Below are positions 33,572-41,882 of a stretch of DNA of 41,882 nt, in pieces. The notes beneath the pieces were generated by a model. It saw nothing but the letters and a program-made list of their open reading frames with translations. It was not told the DNA's origin and searched no databases. The DNA is from Rhodoferax sp. GTDB lineage: Bacteria; Pseudomonadota; Gammaproteobacteria; Burkholderiales; Burkholderiaceae_C. Numbering within the stretch: the stretch's first letter is position 1; each line of letters begins with the position of its first letter. Both the position numbers and the translations under genes were made by a program. The stretch spans positions 1-41,882 of the forward strand of contig NZ_JAQTMS010000045.1 in the NCBI RefSeq assembly GCF_028714215.1, written 5' to 3'.

Positions 33572-34189
33572 ATGGCCGCTAAAAGCGTCATTCACGAAGC
33601 GCAGGATATCGCGCTGGCGATGGATTTGATCAATCTGGGCGCCCGACTCCAGTTTCTGGAAGCCGAGACCAGTCTGAGTCGGGACCGCCTGATCAAGCTG
33701 TACAAGGAGATCAAGGGCGTTTCGCCACCCAAGGGCTTGCTGCCGTTTTCCACCGACTGGTTCATGACCTGGCTGGCCAACATCCATTCGTCGATGTTCT
33801 ACAACATCTACCGCTTCATGTTGACGCAGGGCGGCTGTACCCGAATCAACGCGGTCATCAAAAGCTACCGGCTCTATCTGGAGCAGACCGAACTGCAAGG
33901 CACGTTGCCGGTTCTTGATTTCACGCGGGCCTGGACGCTGGTCCGGTTTTTTGACAGCGACATGTTGCAGTTGAGTACCTGTACCCGCTGCACCGGTCAG
34001 TTCGTGGCCCATGCGCACGACACCCAAAACAACTATGTGTGTGTGTTGTGCCGGCCGCCATCGCGCGCCGGCAAGACCAGCAAGGCCAAACCCGACGCCC
34101 CCGAGGTGCCGGTGAGTGTCAAGGAGGATAAGCGCGCGCCGTCGTCTTCGCAGTGGCTGGCTCAAGTGATGAGCGGGGTTCGCACCTGA
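33572..34189 (+). CDS. flhC: Flagellar transcriptional activator subunit FlhC
   Basis: FlhC provides most DNA contacts of the FlhD4C2 activator. The 205-aa product has the core [23 protein letters not shown] helix ([17 protein letters not shown]), and a zinc site C137, C140, C157, C160 (CTRC...CVLC) at the same positions as in E. coli FlhC. A basic, Ser/Pro-rich tail of about 40 residues follows. The ATG at 33572 gives the family length. Assignment is certain. Confidence 0.97.
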   Translation: MAAKSVIHEAQDIALAMDLINLGARLQFLEAETSLSRDRLIKLYKEIKGVSPPKGLLPFSTDWFMTWLANIHSSMFYNIYRFMLTQGGCTRINAVIKSYRLYLEQTELQGTLPVLDFTRAWTLVRFFDSDMLQLSTCTRCTGQFVAHAHDTQNNYVCVLCRPPSRAGKTSKAKPDAPEVPVSVKEDKRAPSSSQWLAQVMSGVRT

Positions 34190-34246
34190 CGGGCGGCGGG
34201 TCGATCCGGCGTTATTGAACAACAGATTTTTCAACGAGAGAACATA

Positions 34247-35110
34247 GTGCTGGTCATTGTTGGTTATCTGATCGTGCTGGGGTCCGTGTTCGGCGGCTAT
34301 GTGATGATGGGCGGGCATTTGGGTGTGCTGTACCAGCCGCTCGAACTGCTGATCATCGGCGGCGCCGCGGTGGGCGCCTTCGTTGCCGGCAATGACGGTA
34401 AAACGGTCCGTGCCACCATGAAAGAGTTGCCGAAATTGTTGCGCAATTCCAAAAAGCACGACAAGGCGCTCTACATGGAGTTGCTGGCCCTCTTGTACGT
34501 GCTGCTTTCCAAGGGCCGCAAGGACGGCATGATGGCGCTGGAGTCGGACATCGACGATCCGCAGAACAGCGCCATTTTTGCGCCCTACCAGGTGATTTTG
34601 CGCGATGCTCCGGTGATCGAGTTCCTGACCGACTACCTGCGTCTGGTGGTCAGCGGCAACACCGATCCGTTCGAGATCGGCGAGCTGATGGAGCACGAAC
34701 TTGAAACCTACAAGCAGGAGGCGGAAGTTCCAGCCCACAGTCTGGCCCGGGTCGGCGACGCGTTGCCGGCGCTGGGCATTGTGTCGGCGGTGCTGGGCGT
34801 GGTCCATGCGCTGGCATCGGCCGATCTGCCGCCGGCCGAGATGGGCCAATTGATTGCCCACGCGATGGTGGGCACCTTCCTGGGCATCCTGCTGTCCTAC
34901 GGTTTCGTGTCGCCGCTGGCCACCTTGATCGAGCACAAAGTGGCGGAATCGCTCAAGGTCTACCAATGCATCAAGGTCACGCTGATGGCCAGCTTGAACG
35001 GCTACGCACCGCAACTGGCGGTGGAGTTCGGCCGGAAAATTCTGTATTCGACCGAACGGCCCTCGTTTACCGAGCTCGAGGGGCACGTTCGTGAGGTCAA
35101 GAACCGCTGA
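34247..35110 (+). CDS. motA: Flagellar stator protein MotA
   Basis: MotA is the proton-driven stator subunit that pushes FliG. The 287-aa product has four transmembrane helices and conserved torque-generating charges at the positions of E. coli R90 and E98 (here R91 and E99), and channel proline P174 in ALPALGIVSAVLGVVHAL. The start is a GTG at 34247, chosen because it gives the family N-terminus (MLVIVGYLIVLGSVFGG) and GAGAGAA stands just upstream; no earlier in-frame start fits. motB follows after 21 nt. Confidence 0.97.
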   Translation: MLVIVGYLIVLGSVFGGYVMMGGHLGVLYQPLELLIIGGAAVGAFVAGNDGKTVRATMKELPKLLRNSKKHDKALYMELLALLYVLLSKGRKDGMMALESDIDDPQNSAIFAPYQVILRDAPVIEFLTDYLRLVVSGNTDPFEIGELMEHELETYKQEAEVPAHSLARVGDALPALGIVSAVLGVVHALASADLPPAEMGQLIAHAMVGTFLGILLSYGFVSPLATLIEHKVAESLKVYQCIKVTLMASLNGYAPQLAVEFGRKILYSTERPSFTELEGHVREVKNR

Positions 35111-35131
35111 CGCCGACATGTCCGAGCCGCC

Positions 35132-36055
35132 ATGAACGAAGTCACACGCCGGATCATCATCAAGCGCCCGGTCATGGCGGCGGCCCATCACGGTGGTGCC
35201 TGGAAGATTGCGTTCGCCGATTTCATGACCGCCATGTTTGCCTTCTTTCTGGTCATGTGGCTGCTCGGCAATTCTTCGGCGCAGCAGTTGGCCGGTATTG
35301 CCGAGCAATTCAAGATGCCGCTCAAGATGGCCATCGCCGGCGGCAAGAGAAGCAGTACCACCAGCAGTGTGATCCCGGGCGGTGGCGCCGATCCCCTGCA
35401 TACGGCCGGCGAGGTCAAGAAGGCCGACGGCGAGGAAGATGTGGCCCGGCTGAGCGCGCTCAAGCAACGTCTGAACGACATGATAGAAGCCAACCCGGTG
35501 TTGCGGCAGTTCCGCCACCAACTGCTGCTCGACATCACGTCGGAAGGTCTGCGCATCCAGATCGTCGACAGCAACAGCCGCCCCATGTTCGACCGCTCCA
35601 GCGCCATCGTCGTGTCCTACATGCGCACCATTCTGCAGGCGATCGGTCCGGTGCTCAATGAGCAGCCGAACAAGATTACCTTGTCCGGCCATACCGACGC
35701 GACGCTTTACCCCAGGGGCGATAAATCGTACAGCAACTGGGAGTTGTCGGCCGATCGGGCCAATGCCTCGCGCCGCGAGTTGATCGCCGGTGGCATGCAG
35801 GACCAGAAAGTGCTGCGTGTCATGGGGGTGGCGGCCAGCATGCATTTGAACCAGGAAGACCCGTTTGCCGCGGTCAATCGCCGCATCAGCATCGTCGTGC
35901 TCAATCACCGAGCGCAAGGGGAGATCGAGGCCGCCAATGCCGCCAATCCGGCCAAGGCTGCCAATATCGGCATCAAACTGCCCACCGGGCAAGCCGCCGC
36001 CACCCGGCCGCCGGCCGCCAATCGGCCACCGGTTCGCGCCGATGGCCAGATCTAG
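35132..36055 (+). CDS. motB: Flagellar stator protein MotB
   Basis: MotB anchors the stator to peptidoglycan and carries the proton-binding aspartate. The 307-aa product has one N-terminal transmembrane helix with D30 (IAFADFMTAMFAFFLVMWLL), matching E. coli D32, a plug/linker region, and an OmpA-like peptidoglycan-binding domain (about residues 150-265; NKITLSGHTDATLYP, NWELSADRANASRREL). A Pro/Ala-rich tail closes the protein. cheA begins 22 nt downstream. Confidence 0.97.
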   Translation: MNEVTRRIIIKRPVMAAAHHGGAWKIAFADFMTAMFAFFLVMWLLGNSSAQQLAGIAEQFKMPLKMAIAGGKRSSTTSSVIPGGGADPLHTAGEVKKADGEEDVARLSALKQRLNDMIEANPVLRQFRHQLLLDITSEGLRIQIVDSNSRPMFDRSSAIVVSYMRTILQAIGPVLNEQPNKITLSGHTDATLYPRGDKSYSNWELSADRANASRRELIAGGMQDQKVLRVMGVAASMHLNQEDPFAAVNRRISIVVLNHRAQGEIEAANAANPAKAANIGIKLPTGQAAATRPPAANRPPVRADGQI

Positions 36056-36077
36056 CGCAGTACGAAAGGCACCTGAG

Positions 36078-38183
36078 ATGGATATCAAGCAGTTTTACCA
36101 AACCTTTTTTGAAGAAGCCGACGAGTTGCTGGCGGAGATGGAATTGCTTCTGCTGGGGCTGGATTTGCAGGCGCCGGAGAGTGAGCATCTGAATGCCATA
36201 TTTCGGGCCGCGCACTCGATCAAGGGGGGGGCCGCGACGTTTGGCTTCGTGGCGTTGACCGAGACCACGCATTTGCTTGAAAACCTGCTCGACAAGGCAC
36301 GTCATGGTCAATTGATACTGAGCCAGAAAATGATGGATGGCTTTTTGGAGACGAAAGACGTGTTGCAAAAACAATTGAGCGCTTACCGCTCCGACAGCGA
36401 GCCGGAACCGGAAATGGTGCAGCGCATCTGTGCGGTGCTGCGGCAACTGGCGCTGGAGGCCAGCGCCGGTGCTGGCGCCGAGGCCGGCAACAGCGCGCCG
36501 GAGCCCGCGCCAGCCCCGCCACCGGTCCCGGCCACTGCCGTCGCGCCGGCAGCGGCGGTGCCGACGCCGGCGCCGACCAAGGTATTGCCGGGAGCCGCCC
36601 TGCAGGTGCGCTTTTCCAAAGTCTCCGAGAGCGACCGCAAATTACTCAGCCAGGAGTTGGCCAATTTGGGCACGGTGCTGAGCCAGACCGAGACCGATGA
36701 CAGCCTGACCGTGTGCCTGGAAACCGGCTGCGACCCGGACGATGTGATTGCGGTCTGCTGTTTCATTATCGAAGCCGAGCAGATTGAAATCAGTAGCGCG
36801 CCAGAGGGTGCCCCTGAAGCGAGCGCTGTCCCCGAGTCGAATGAAGTGCCCGCGGCGATGCCGGAAGTTGCACCGGCTGCGGCGCCGTTGGCCCCGGTCG
36901 CAGCGCCGGTGGCTGCGCCGCCGGTGAGCGCGCCGCCAACCCAGTCGCCGACCAAGGCGGCGGTCGCGCCGGTGGCGGCGGCGGCCAGTGCCAAGGAGTC
37001 GGGCTCGATCCGGGTCGATGTGGAAAAAGTCGACCAGATCATCAACCTGGTGGGCGAACTGGTGATTACCCAGTCGATGCTGACGCAGATCGCCTCGACC
37101 ATCGATCCGGTGCTGCACGAGCGTCTGCTGAGTTGCGTCGGGCATCTGGAACGCAATGCGCTGGACTTGCAGGAGTCGGTGATGTCGATCCGGATGATGC
37201 CGATGGACTACGTCTTCAGTCGCTTCCCGCGCCTGATACACGATCTGTCGGCCAAGCTCGGCAAACAGGTGCAACTGGTGACGGTCGGCAAGGAAACCGA
37301 ACTGGACAAGAGTCTGATCGAGCGCGTCATCGACCCGATCACCCATCTGGTGCGCAACAGCCTTGATCACGGCATCGAGAGTCCGGAGCAGCGCGCCTTG
37401 CTGGGCAAGGACCCGGTCGGCCGCTTGACGCTGTCGGCGCAGCATCAGGGCGGCAGCATCGTGATCGAGGTGCGCGACGACGGGGGCGGTTTGCCGCGCG
37501 ACAAAATTCTGGCCAAGGCGATCCAGCAAGGCATGGCGGTCAACGAGACAATCTCCGACGAGGACCTTTGGCAACTCATTTTTGCCCCCGGTTTCTCCAC
37601 CGCGGAAGTGGTGTCCGACGTTTCGGGTCGCGGCGTCGGCATGGATGTGGTGAAACGCAATATCCATGAAATGGGTGGCCATGTCGAAGTCTCATCGGTC
37701 CGGGGGCAGGGCACCAGCATCAGGATCGTGCTGCCGCTGACGCTGGCGATTCTGAATGGCATGTCGGTCAAGGTCGGCCAGGAAATCTACATCCTGCCGC
37801 TGAATTACGTCATCGAATCGCTGCAACCGCTGGCCCAGGATATCCACTCCATCACCGGCGACGAGCATGTCATGCATGTTCGCGGCGAATACCTGGCACT
37901 GGTCGAATTGCACAAGATGTTTCAAGTCGTCGACGCCGTGCAGGATCCGACGCAAGGCATTGCCGTCATCGTGCAGACCGAAGGAACGCGCTTTGCGCTG
38001 ATGGTTGACCAGTTGGTCGGTCAGCATCAGGTGGTGGTGAAGAACCTTGAAACCAACTACCGCAAAGTGCCGGGTATTTCCGCGGCAACGATTCTGGGAG
38101 ATGGCAATGTGGCATTCATCATCGATGTGGTTGGGGTGCGTCGAACGGTTCGCGGGACAGCCGTCCCGGCGCTGGCGCAGTAG
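36078..38183 (+). CDS. cheA: Chemotaxis histidine kinase CheA
   Basis: CheA autophosphorylates in receptor arrays and passes phosphate to CheY and CheB. The 701-aa product has an HPt domain with H46 (IFRAAHSIKGGAATFGF), a small domain around residues 175-240 in the P2 position, long Ala/Pro linkers on both sides of it, the P3 dimerisation helices (VDQIINLVGELVITQSML), the P4 ATPase (N-box HLVRNSLDHGIE, G1 VRDDGGGL, G2 GRGVGMDVV) and a C-terminal CheW-like domain. The ATG at 36078 follows a weak GAAAGG. No cheW or cheY gene is next to it; a chemoreceptor follows. Confidence 0.97.
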   Translation: MDIKQFYQTFFEEADELLAEMELLLLGLDLQAPESEHLNAIFRAAHSIKGGAATFGFVALTETTHLLENLLDKARHGQLILSQKMMDGFLETKDVLQKQLSAYRSDSEPEPEMVQRICAVLRQLALEASAGAGAEAGNSAPEPAPAPPPVPATAVAPAAAVPTPAPTKVLPGAALQVRFSKVSESDRKLLSQELANLGTVLSQTETDDSLTVCLETGCDPDDVIAVCCFIIEAEQIEISSAPEGAPEASAVPESNEVPAAMPEVAPAAAPLAPVAAPVAAPPVSAPPTQSPTKAAVAPVAAAASAKESGSIRVDVEKVDQIINLVGELVITQSMLTQIASTIDPVLHERLLSCVGHLERNALDLQESVMSIRMMPMDYVFSRFPRLIHDLSAKLGKQVQLVTVGKETELDKSLIERVIDPITHLVRNSLDHGIESPEQRALLGKDPVGRLTLSAQHQGGSIVIEVRDDGGGLPRDKILAKAIQQGMAVNETISDEDLWQLIFAPGFSTAEVVSDVSGRGVGMDVVKRNIHEMGGHVEVSSVRGQGTSIRIVLPLTLAILNGMSVKVGQEIYILPLNYVIESLQPLAQDIHSITGDEHVMHVRGEYLALVELHKMFQVVDAVQDPTQGIAVIVQTEGTRFALMVDQLVGQHQVVVKNLETNYRKVPGISAATILGDGNVAFIIDVVGVRRTVRGTAVPALAQ

Positions 38184-38273
38184 CCCCAGCTTGGCCGAAC
38201 AGAGCGACAGCCCAATGCAATCGAGTCCGCAAATGCAAGCCGCCGGTTGCACCTACCGTGGAGGGCAGACACC

Positions 38274-39794
38274 ATGATTTACCTCAAACTGTTGGCACCG
38301 GGTCGACTTTTGATGCGGCGCATGCCTCTGGTCTTCAAGTTTTTGCTGCTGGCGCTGCTGCTGCTGACGCCGCCGGCCGTGCTCCTGCTGCGATCGCTGC
38401 TGGGCGGCGCTCCGGCCGGATCCGCAAGCGCCTGGCTGAGCGCCGGTAGTGTGCTGTCGGGGGGCTATTTTTTGCTCGCTTTCTACCATAGCTTTGCGCA
38501 GGATCTGTGGCAGGTGACGCAAGCCATGGAGCAGATCGTGCAAGGCGATTTGTGCGTCAGCGTGGAGATCGCCGGCGGCGACGAGCTTGCCATGCTGGCC
38601 TTGTCGACCCGCAAGATCGGTCAGACGCTTTCCTCCATGGTGGCCAACGTCCGCAGCAATGCCGCGTTCGTGGCGCATTCGGGCCAGAGCCTGGCGAGCA
38701 GCAACCGTCAGCTGTCGGATCGAACCGAGCAGCAGGCGGCCAATCTGGAACAGACCAAGTCCAGTGTCGAACAGCTGTCGGCCACGGTACAAGACAACGC
38801 CCGCGCGGCCAGTCAGGCCAACCTCCAGGTCGCCAGTGTGCGCGACGCCGCCGACCAGGAAGGCGCCACCATGACTGCGGCCATCGCCTCGGTGGAGGCG
38901 GTTCAGAGCAGCGCCAAGCGCATGGACGAGATTGTCGGTGTGATTGACGGACTGGCTTTTCAGACCAATATCCTGGCCCTCAACGCGGCGGTGGAGGCGG
39001 CCCGGGCCGGCGAGTCGGGCCGCGGTTTCGCGGTGGTCGCCAGCGAGGTCCGTTCGCTGGCGCAGCGCTCCGCCGAGTCGGCCAAGGAGATCCGTCTGCT
39101 GATCGGCACCTCGTCGACGCAAATTGCCTCCAGCGCCCAGCGCATTCGCGACGCTGGCGGCAGCATGCGCCAGATCGTGGCCAACATTCGTGACGTGGCC
39201 AGCAACATGGCGCAGATATCCAGCGCCAGCGCGGAGCAGAGCACGGGACTGATGGAGATCAGCTCGGCGGTGCGTCAACTCGATGAAATCACGCAGCGCA
39301 ATGCCCAGATGATCGAGCACGCGGCGCGCCAGTCGGCCGATCTGGCGGGTCGCTCCGCCACCCTGGTCGACTCGGTGGCGCTGTTCAAGCTGCAGCAGGG
39401 ATCGGCGGAGGAGGCCATCGCACTGGTGCAGCGCTGTGTGGCGCAGCGTCGGCGCAGCGCTTCCGTCAGCGCTTTTTTGCGTGATATCACCCATCCGTCG
39501 CAGGGCTTTCACGACCGCGACATGTATGTTTTCGTGCTGAATGCGGGTGGCACTTACCTGGCCTTCGGTGGCAACCCGGGCAAGGTCGGAACGCGGGTGC
39601 AGGACATTGCCGGGGTCGATGGTGACGGCCTGTTGGCGGCCATCGCGGCCCAGGCCGAGCGGGAGCCCGGCTGGGTCGAATACGACATCACCAACCCGAC
39701 CACCGGGCGCGTTCAAACCAAGATGTCGTTCGTGCAGAAGCTCGATGACATGCTGATCGGCTGCGGCGTCTATAAAAACCTGATGCTCGGCTAG
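38274..39794 (+). CDS. Chemoreceptor with C-terminal Cache-like domain
   Basis: The 506-aa product has two close transmembrane helices (about residues 19-42 and 53-71) with only some ten residues between them, so no periplasmic sensor. HAMP-like and methylation helices follow (75-210), then the signalling tip ([20 protein letters not shown], about 221-240, continuing [12 protein letters not shown]). After the usual signalling domain, residues about 377-506 form an additional globular part that looks like a single Cache domain ([41 protein letters not shown]; a closing IGCGVYKN). Such a domain would sit in the cytoplasm. The ATG at 38274 has GGAGGG upstream; the TTG at 38247 is rejected. Confidence 0.88.
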   Translation: MIYLKLLAPGRLLMRRMPLVFKFLLLALLLLTPPAVLLLRSLLGGAPAGSASAWLSAGSVLSGGYFLLAFYHSFAQDLWQVTQAMEQIVQGDLCVSVEIAGGDELAMLALSTRKIGQTLSSMVANVRSNAAFVAHSGQSLASSNRQLSDRTEQQAANLEQTKSSVEQLSATVQDNARAASQANLQVASVRDAADQEGATMTAAIASVEAVQSSAKRMDEIVGVIDGLAFQTNILALNAAVEAARAGESGRGFAVVASEVRSLAQRSAESAKEIRLLIGTSSTQIASSAQRIRDAGGSMRQIVANIRDVASNMAQISSASAEQSTGLMEISSAVRQLDEITQRNAQMIEHAARQSADLAGRSATLVDSVALFKLQQGSAEEAIALVQRCVAQRRRSASVSAFLRDITHPSQGFHDRDMYVFVLNAGGTYLAFGGNPGKVGTRVQDIAGVDGDGLLAAIAAQAEREPGWVEYDITNPTTGRVQTKMSFVQKLDDMLIGCGVYKNLMLG

Positions 39795-39980
39795 TGCCCG
39801 GTTCAGCAAATCCAGTCCGTTCGCGGCATACTCCACACCCCAAGATGCATTTTTTACTTTTGCTTGTCAGTCACCCGTTCCTCACGCCGGTTGAAAGGAT
39901 CAAGTTGGCGCGGTCTGTCCAGTCGAACCCGCATGGCCGTCGGGTCACAGCGTCATTTTGTTTTTAAGGAATTATTCGGC

Positions 39981-41192
39981 ATGATCAAGAAAATCAGTGT
40001 CCGACAGCTGAAACCGGGGATGTTTGTCCACGACATGGACTGCGGCTGGATGGAACACCCTTTCCTGACCGGGTCTTTCAAGATCCGCAGCGAAAAGGAT
40101 ATCGGGCAGATGATCGCCTACGGCATTCGCGAGCTGTATATCGACTCCGAAAAAGGGCTGGACGCGAGCGATGCGCCAACCAAGAAAGAGGTCGAGACCA
40201 GCATCGCGCGGCAAATGGAAGTTGTTTTCGAAAACGTCAAGTCACTCGATCCGACCTCGTTGCAGGAAGAAACCGGCAGGGCCAAGATCGTGCTGGTGGA
40301 GGCCAGCAAGATCGTTGGCGACCTGATGCAGGGCGCGCGCCTGGGCCGGCAAATCGAGCAGGAGCAAATCGATCCCATCGTCAGCAAGATGTCGGACTCG
40401 ATTCTGCGCAACAAGGACGCGCTGCTGAGCCTGTGCCGCATCAAGGAAAAAGACAATTACACGTTTCTTCATTCGGTCAGCGTCGGCGCGCTGCTGATGT
40501 GCTTCACCCGCGCCTTCGACCTCAAGCCCGGCGACATGCAGTTGGTGGGAATCGGCGGCATGTTGCACGACATTGGCAAAACCATGGTGCCCGATCGAAT
40601 CCTGAACAAGGCCGGCGAGTTGACGCTGGACGAGTTCACCACCATGAAGATGCATGTGCTGTACGGCCAGAACATTCTGTCGGACACGCCGGGAATCACC
40701 CAGACTTCGTTTGACGTGGTGGCCCAGCACCACGAACGCTACGACGGCAGCGGCTACCCGCTGAAACTCAAGGGCTCGGAGATGTCGATTTACGGGCAGA
40801 TGGCCTCGATCGTCGACGTCTACGATGCGATCACCTCGGACCGCTGTTACCGCAAGGCGATGGACCCCACCGTGGCGCTCAGGAAAATGTTCGAATGGAG
40901 CAAGTTGCACTTCGATCCCGGACTGATACAGACTTTCGTGCGCACCATCGGGATCTACCCGATTGGCACCCTGGTGCTGCTGGAGAGCGGCAAGATTGCC
41001 GTGGTGATCGATCAGCAGGGGCGGGATTTGACGCGGCCGCTGGTGCGCGCCATTTTCGACTCGCGGAAAAGTTGTTACATCAGCCCGGAAGATGTCGACC
41101 TGTCGAAACCCCTGGGCCAAGGCGGTGGCGACCGTATCGTCAGCCACGAGGCCGCCGCCAAGTGGAACATCGACCCGCATCAGTTCATTTAG
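39981..41192 (+). CDS. HD-GYP c-di-GMP phosphodiesterase (DUF3391 N-terminal domain)
   Basis: HD-GYP enzymes hydrolyse c-di-GMP to GMP and so favour motility. The 403-aa product has an N-terminal DUF3391-type domain (VRQLKPGMFVHDMDCGWMEH, residues 7-26) and an HD-GYP core with H196-D197 (GGMLHDIGKT), the loop HHERYDGSGYP (250-260) and DVYDAITSDRCYR (279-291). All catalytic motifs visible to me are intact. AAGGA lies 10 bases before the ATG at 39981; a TTG start at 39864 is unlikely. The 186-nt gap before it shows no clear promoter. Confidence 0.93.
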   Translation: MIKKISVRQLKPGMFVHDMDCGWMEHPFLTGSFKIRSEKDIGQMIAYGIRELYIDSEKGLDASDAPTKKEVETSIARQMEVVFENVKSLDPTSLQEETGRAKIVLVEASKIVGDLMQGARLGRQIEQEQIDPIVSKMSDSILRNKDALLSLCRIKEKDNYTFLHSVSVGALLMCFTRAFDLKPGDMQLVGIGGMLHDIGKTMVPDRILNKAGELTLDEFTTMKMHVLYGQNILSDTPGITQTSFDVVAQHHERYDGSGYPLKLKGSEMSIYGQMASIVDVYDAITSDRCYRKAMDPTVALRKMFEWSKLHFDPGLIQTFVRTIGIYPIGTLVLLESGKIAVVIDQQGRDLTRPLVRAIFDSRKSCYISPEDVDLSKPLGQGGGDRIVSHEAAAKWNIDPHQFI

Positions 41193-41197
41193 GGCGA

Positions 41198-41224
41198 ACC
41201 GGCCCTGGCGTTGCTTAGGCCGGT
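41198..41224. terminator. Possible bidirectional terminator hairpin between HD-GYP gene and receptor gene
   Basis: ACCGGCC (41198-41204) pairs perfectly with GGCCGGT (41218-41224) around a 13-nt loop in the 39-nt gap between two converging genes. No T-run follows on either strand, so termination is uncertain. Confidence 0.35.
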
Positions 41225-41231
41225 ATAGCGG

Positions 41232-41882
41232 TCAGGCCGAGTCGGCGCGCCTGGCCGCGTGGCCGGCGGAACTGGCCAGATGGAAGGTGCCCACCAACTC
41301 GGCCAGATGCTGGGCCTGCTCGCGCATGCTTTCGGCCGCCGCGGCCGATTGCTCGACCAAAGCGGCGTTTTGCTGGGTCATCTGATCCAGGTGCACCACG
41401 GCGCTGTTGACTTCGCCGATGCCGTGGCTTTGGTCGGCCGCCGCGGCCGTGATTTCGCCGATGATGTCGGAGACGCGTTGCACCGAATTGACGATCTCGG
41501 TCATGGTCTGCCCGGCGTCGCTGACCAGTCGCGAGCCGGCTTCTATGCGCTCCACGCTGGCGCCGATCAGGCTCTTGATTTCCCGCGCTGCCTCGGCCGA
41601 ACGGCCGGCCAGCCGGCGTACCTCGCTCGCCACCACGGCAAAGCCCCGGCCCTGCTCGCCGGCCCGGGCCGCTTCCACCGCCGCGTTCAAGGCCAGGATG
41701 TTGGTCTGGAAGGCGATGCCATCGATGACGCCGATGATGTCGTTGATCTGCTTGGAACTCTGATGGATGTCGTTCATGGTGCTGACCACCTGCGACACCA
41801 TGACGCCGCCGCGCGCCGCCACCGCGCCGGCCGAGGAGGCCAGCTGGTTGGCCTGGCGCGACGCTTGGGCCGTGTGGCGCAC
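41232..41882 (-). CDS. Methyl-accepting chemotaxis protein, C-terminal part (5' end outside window)
   Basis: The frame enters from the right edge and ends at TGA (41232-41234), giving 216 visible residues. They form the signalling hairpin: a descending helix, the tip ([20 protein letters not shown] and [16 protein letters not shown]) and the ascending methylation helix with [17 protein letters not shown]. The C-terminus ends in a short Ala/Arg-rich tail without an xWxxF pentapeptide, unlike the receptor at 1-840. It converges on the HD-GYP gene. The sensor domain is not visible. Confidence 0.95.
   Translation of the reverse strand: MRHTAQASRQANQLASSAGAVAARGGVMVSQVVSTMNDIHQSSKQINDIIGVIDGIAFQTNILALNAAVEAARAGEQGRGFAVVASEVRRLAGRSAEAAREIKSLIGASVERIEAGSRLVSDAGQTMTEIVNSVQRVSDIIGEITAAAADQSHGIGEVNSAVVHLDQMTQQNAALVEQSAAAAESMREQAQHLAELVGTFHLASSAGHAARRADSA

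Noticed and set aside
33548..36088. 846-codon open frame on the minus strand across flhC, motA and motB
   Set aside because: It is an antisense shadow of three well-conserved genes in GC-rich DNA; its product is rich in His, Arg, Gln and Gly and shows no domain.
38240..38252. Sigma-54 -12 element (GGTTGCA) upstream of the receptor gene
   Set aside because: No GG dinucleotide at the required -24 distance.

Overview
This 41.9-kb window is almost entirely a flagellar and chemotaxis cluster from a high-GC Gram-negative bacterium. An FlhD/FlhC master regulator pair is present. The order fliC-flaG-fliD-fliS-fliT-(FliK-like)-(FlhB-like)-regulator-kinase-flhDC-motAB-cheA, together with E. coli-like core proteins, suggests a betaproteobacterium of the Burkholderiales. 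An Oxalobacteraceae member (Janthinobacterium/Duganella/Massilia-like) is my best guess; this is inference from gene content and order, not a database match.

Layout. 1-4105 (+): the C-terminal part of a chemoreceptor ending in a CheR-tether-like pentapeptide, then the hook-filament junction genes flgK and flgL. 4106-4523: a convergent intergenic region holding a large imperfect inverted repeat. 4524-16604 (-): one tightly packed export/basal-body run, read right to left as fliF-G-H-I-J-K-L-M-N-O-P-Q-R, with many stop/start overlaps. 16780-23572 (+): a five-gene, fully overlapping operon with more A/T-rich codon use, lodged between the divergent fliF and fliE. It encodes a SEC-C/TPR/SPINDLY-type glycosyltransferase, a DegT-type sugar aminotransferase, an ATP-grasp/HAD fusion and two methyltransferases, one of which carries a domain resembling the N-terminus of the ATP-grasp protein. 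It is best read as a flagellin glycan biosynthesis and transfer island. 23730-29581 (+): fliE, fliC (sigma-28 promoter, strong terminator), flaG, fliD, fliS, fliT, a second FliK-like gene and an FlhB C-domain-like gene. 29601-32984 (+): an HTH-REC regulator and a large membrane hybrid histidine kinase directly upstream of flhDC. 33197-41192 (+): flhD, flhC, motA, motB, cheA, a chemoreceptor with a C-terminal Cache-like domain, and an HD-GYP c-di-GMP phosphodiesterase. 41232-41882 (-): the C-terminal part of another chemoreceptor.

How it fits together. FlhD4C2 would activate the fliF/fliL export operons and fliE. Sigma-28 would drive fliC. The island has an upstream sequence resembling the one in front of fliE, so filament modification may be induced together with the basal body. 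MotAB and CheA with the receptors supply torque and direction, and the HD-GYP protein links motility to c-di-GMP. The most interesting parts are the glycosylation island, the two-component system and repeat-containing promoter in front of flhDC, and the receptor with an inverted (cytoplasmic, C-terminal) sensor layout. No tRNA, rRNA, CRISPR array or transposase gene was seen.
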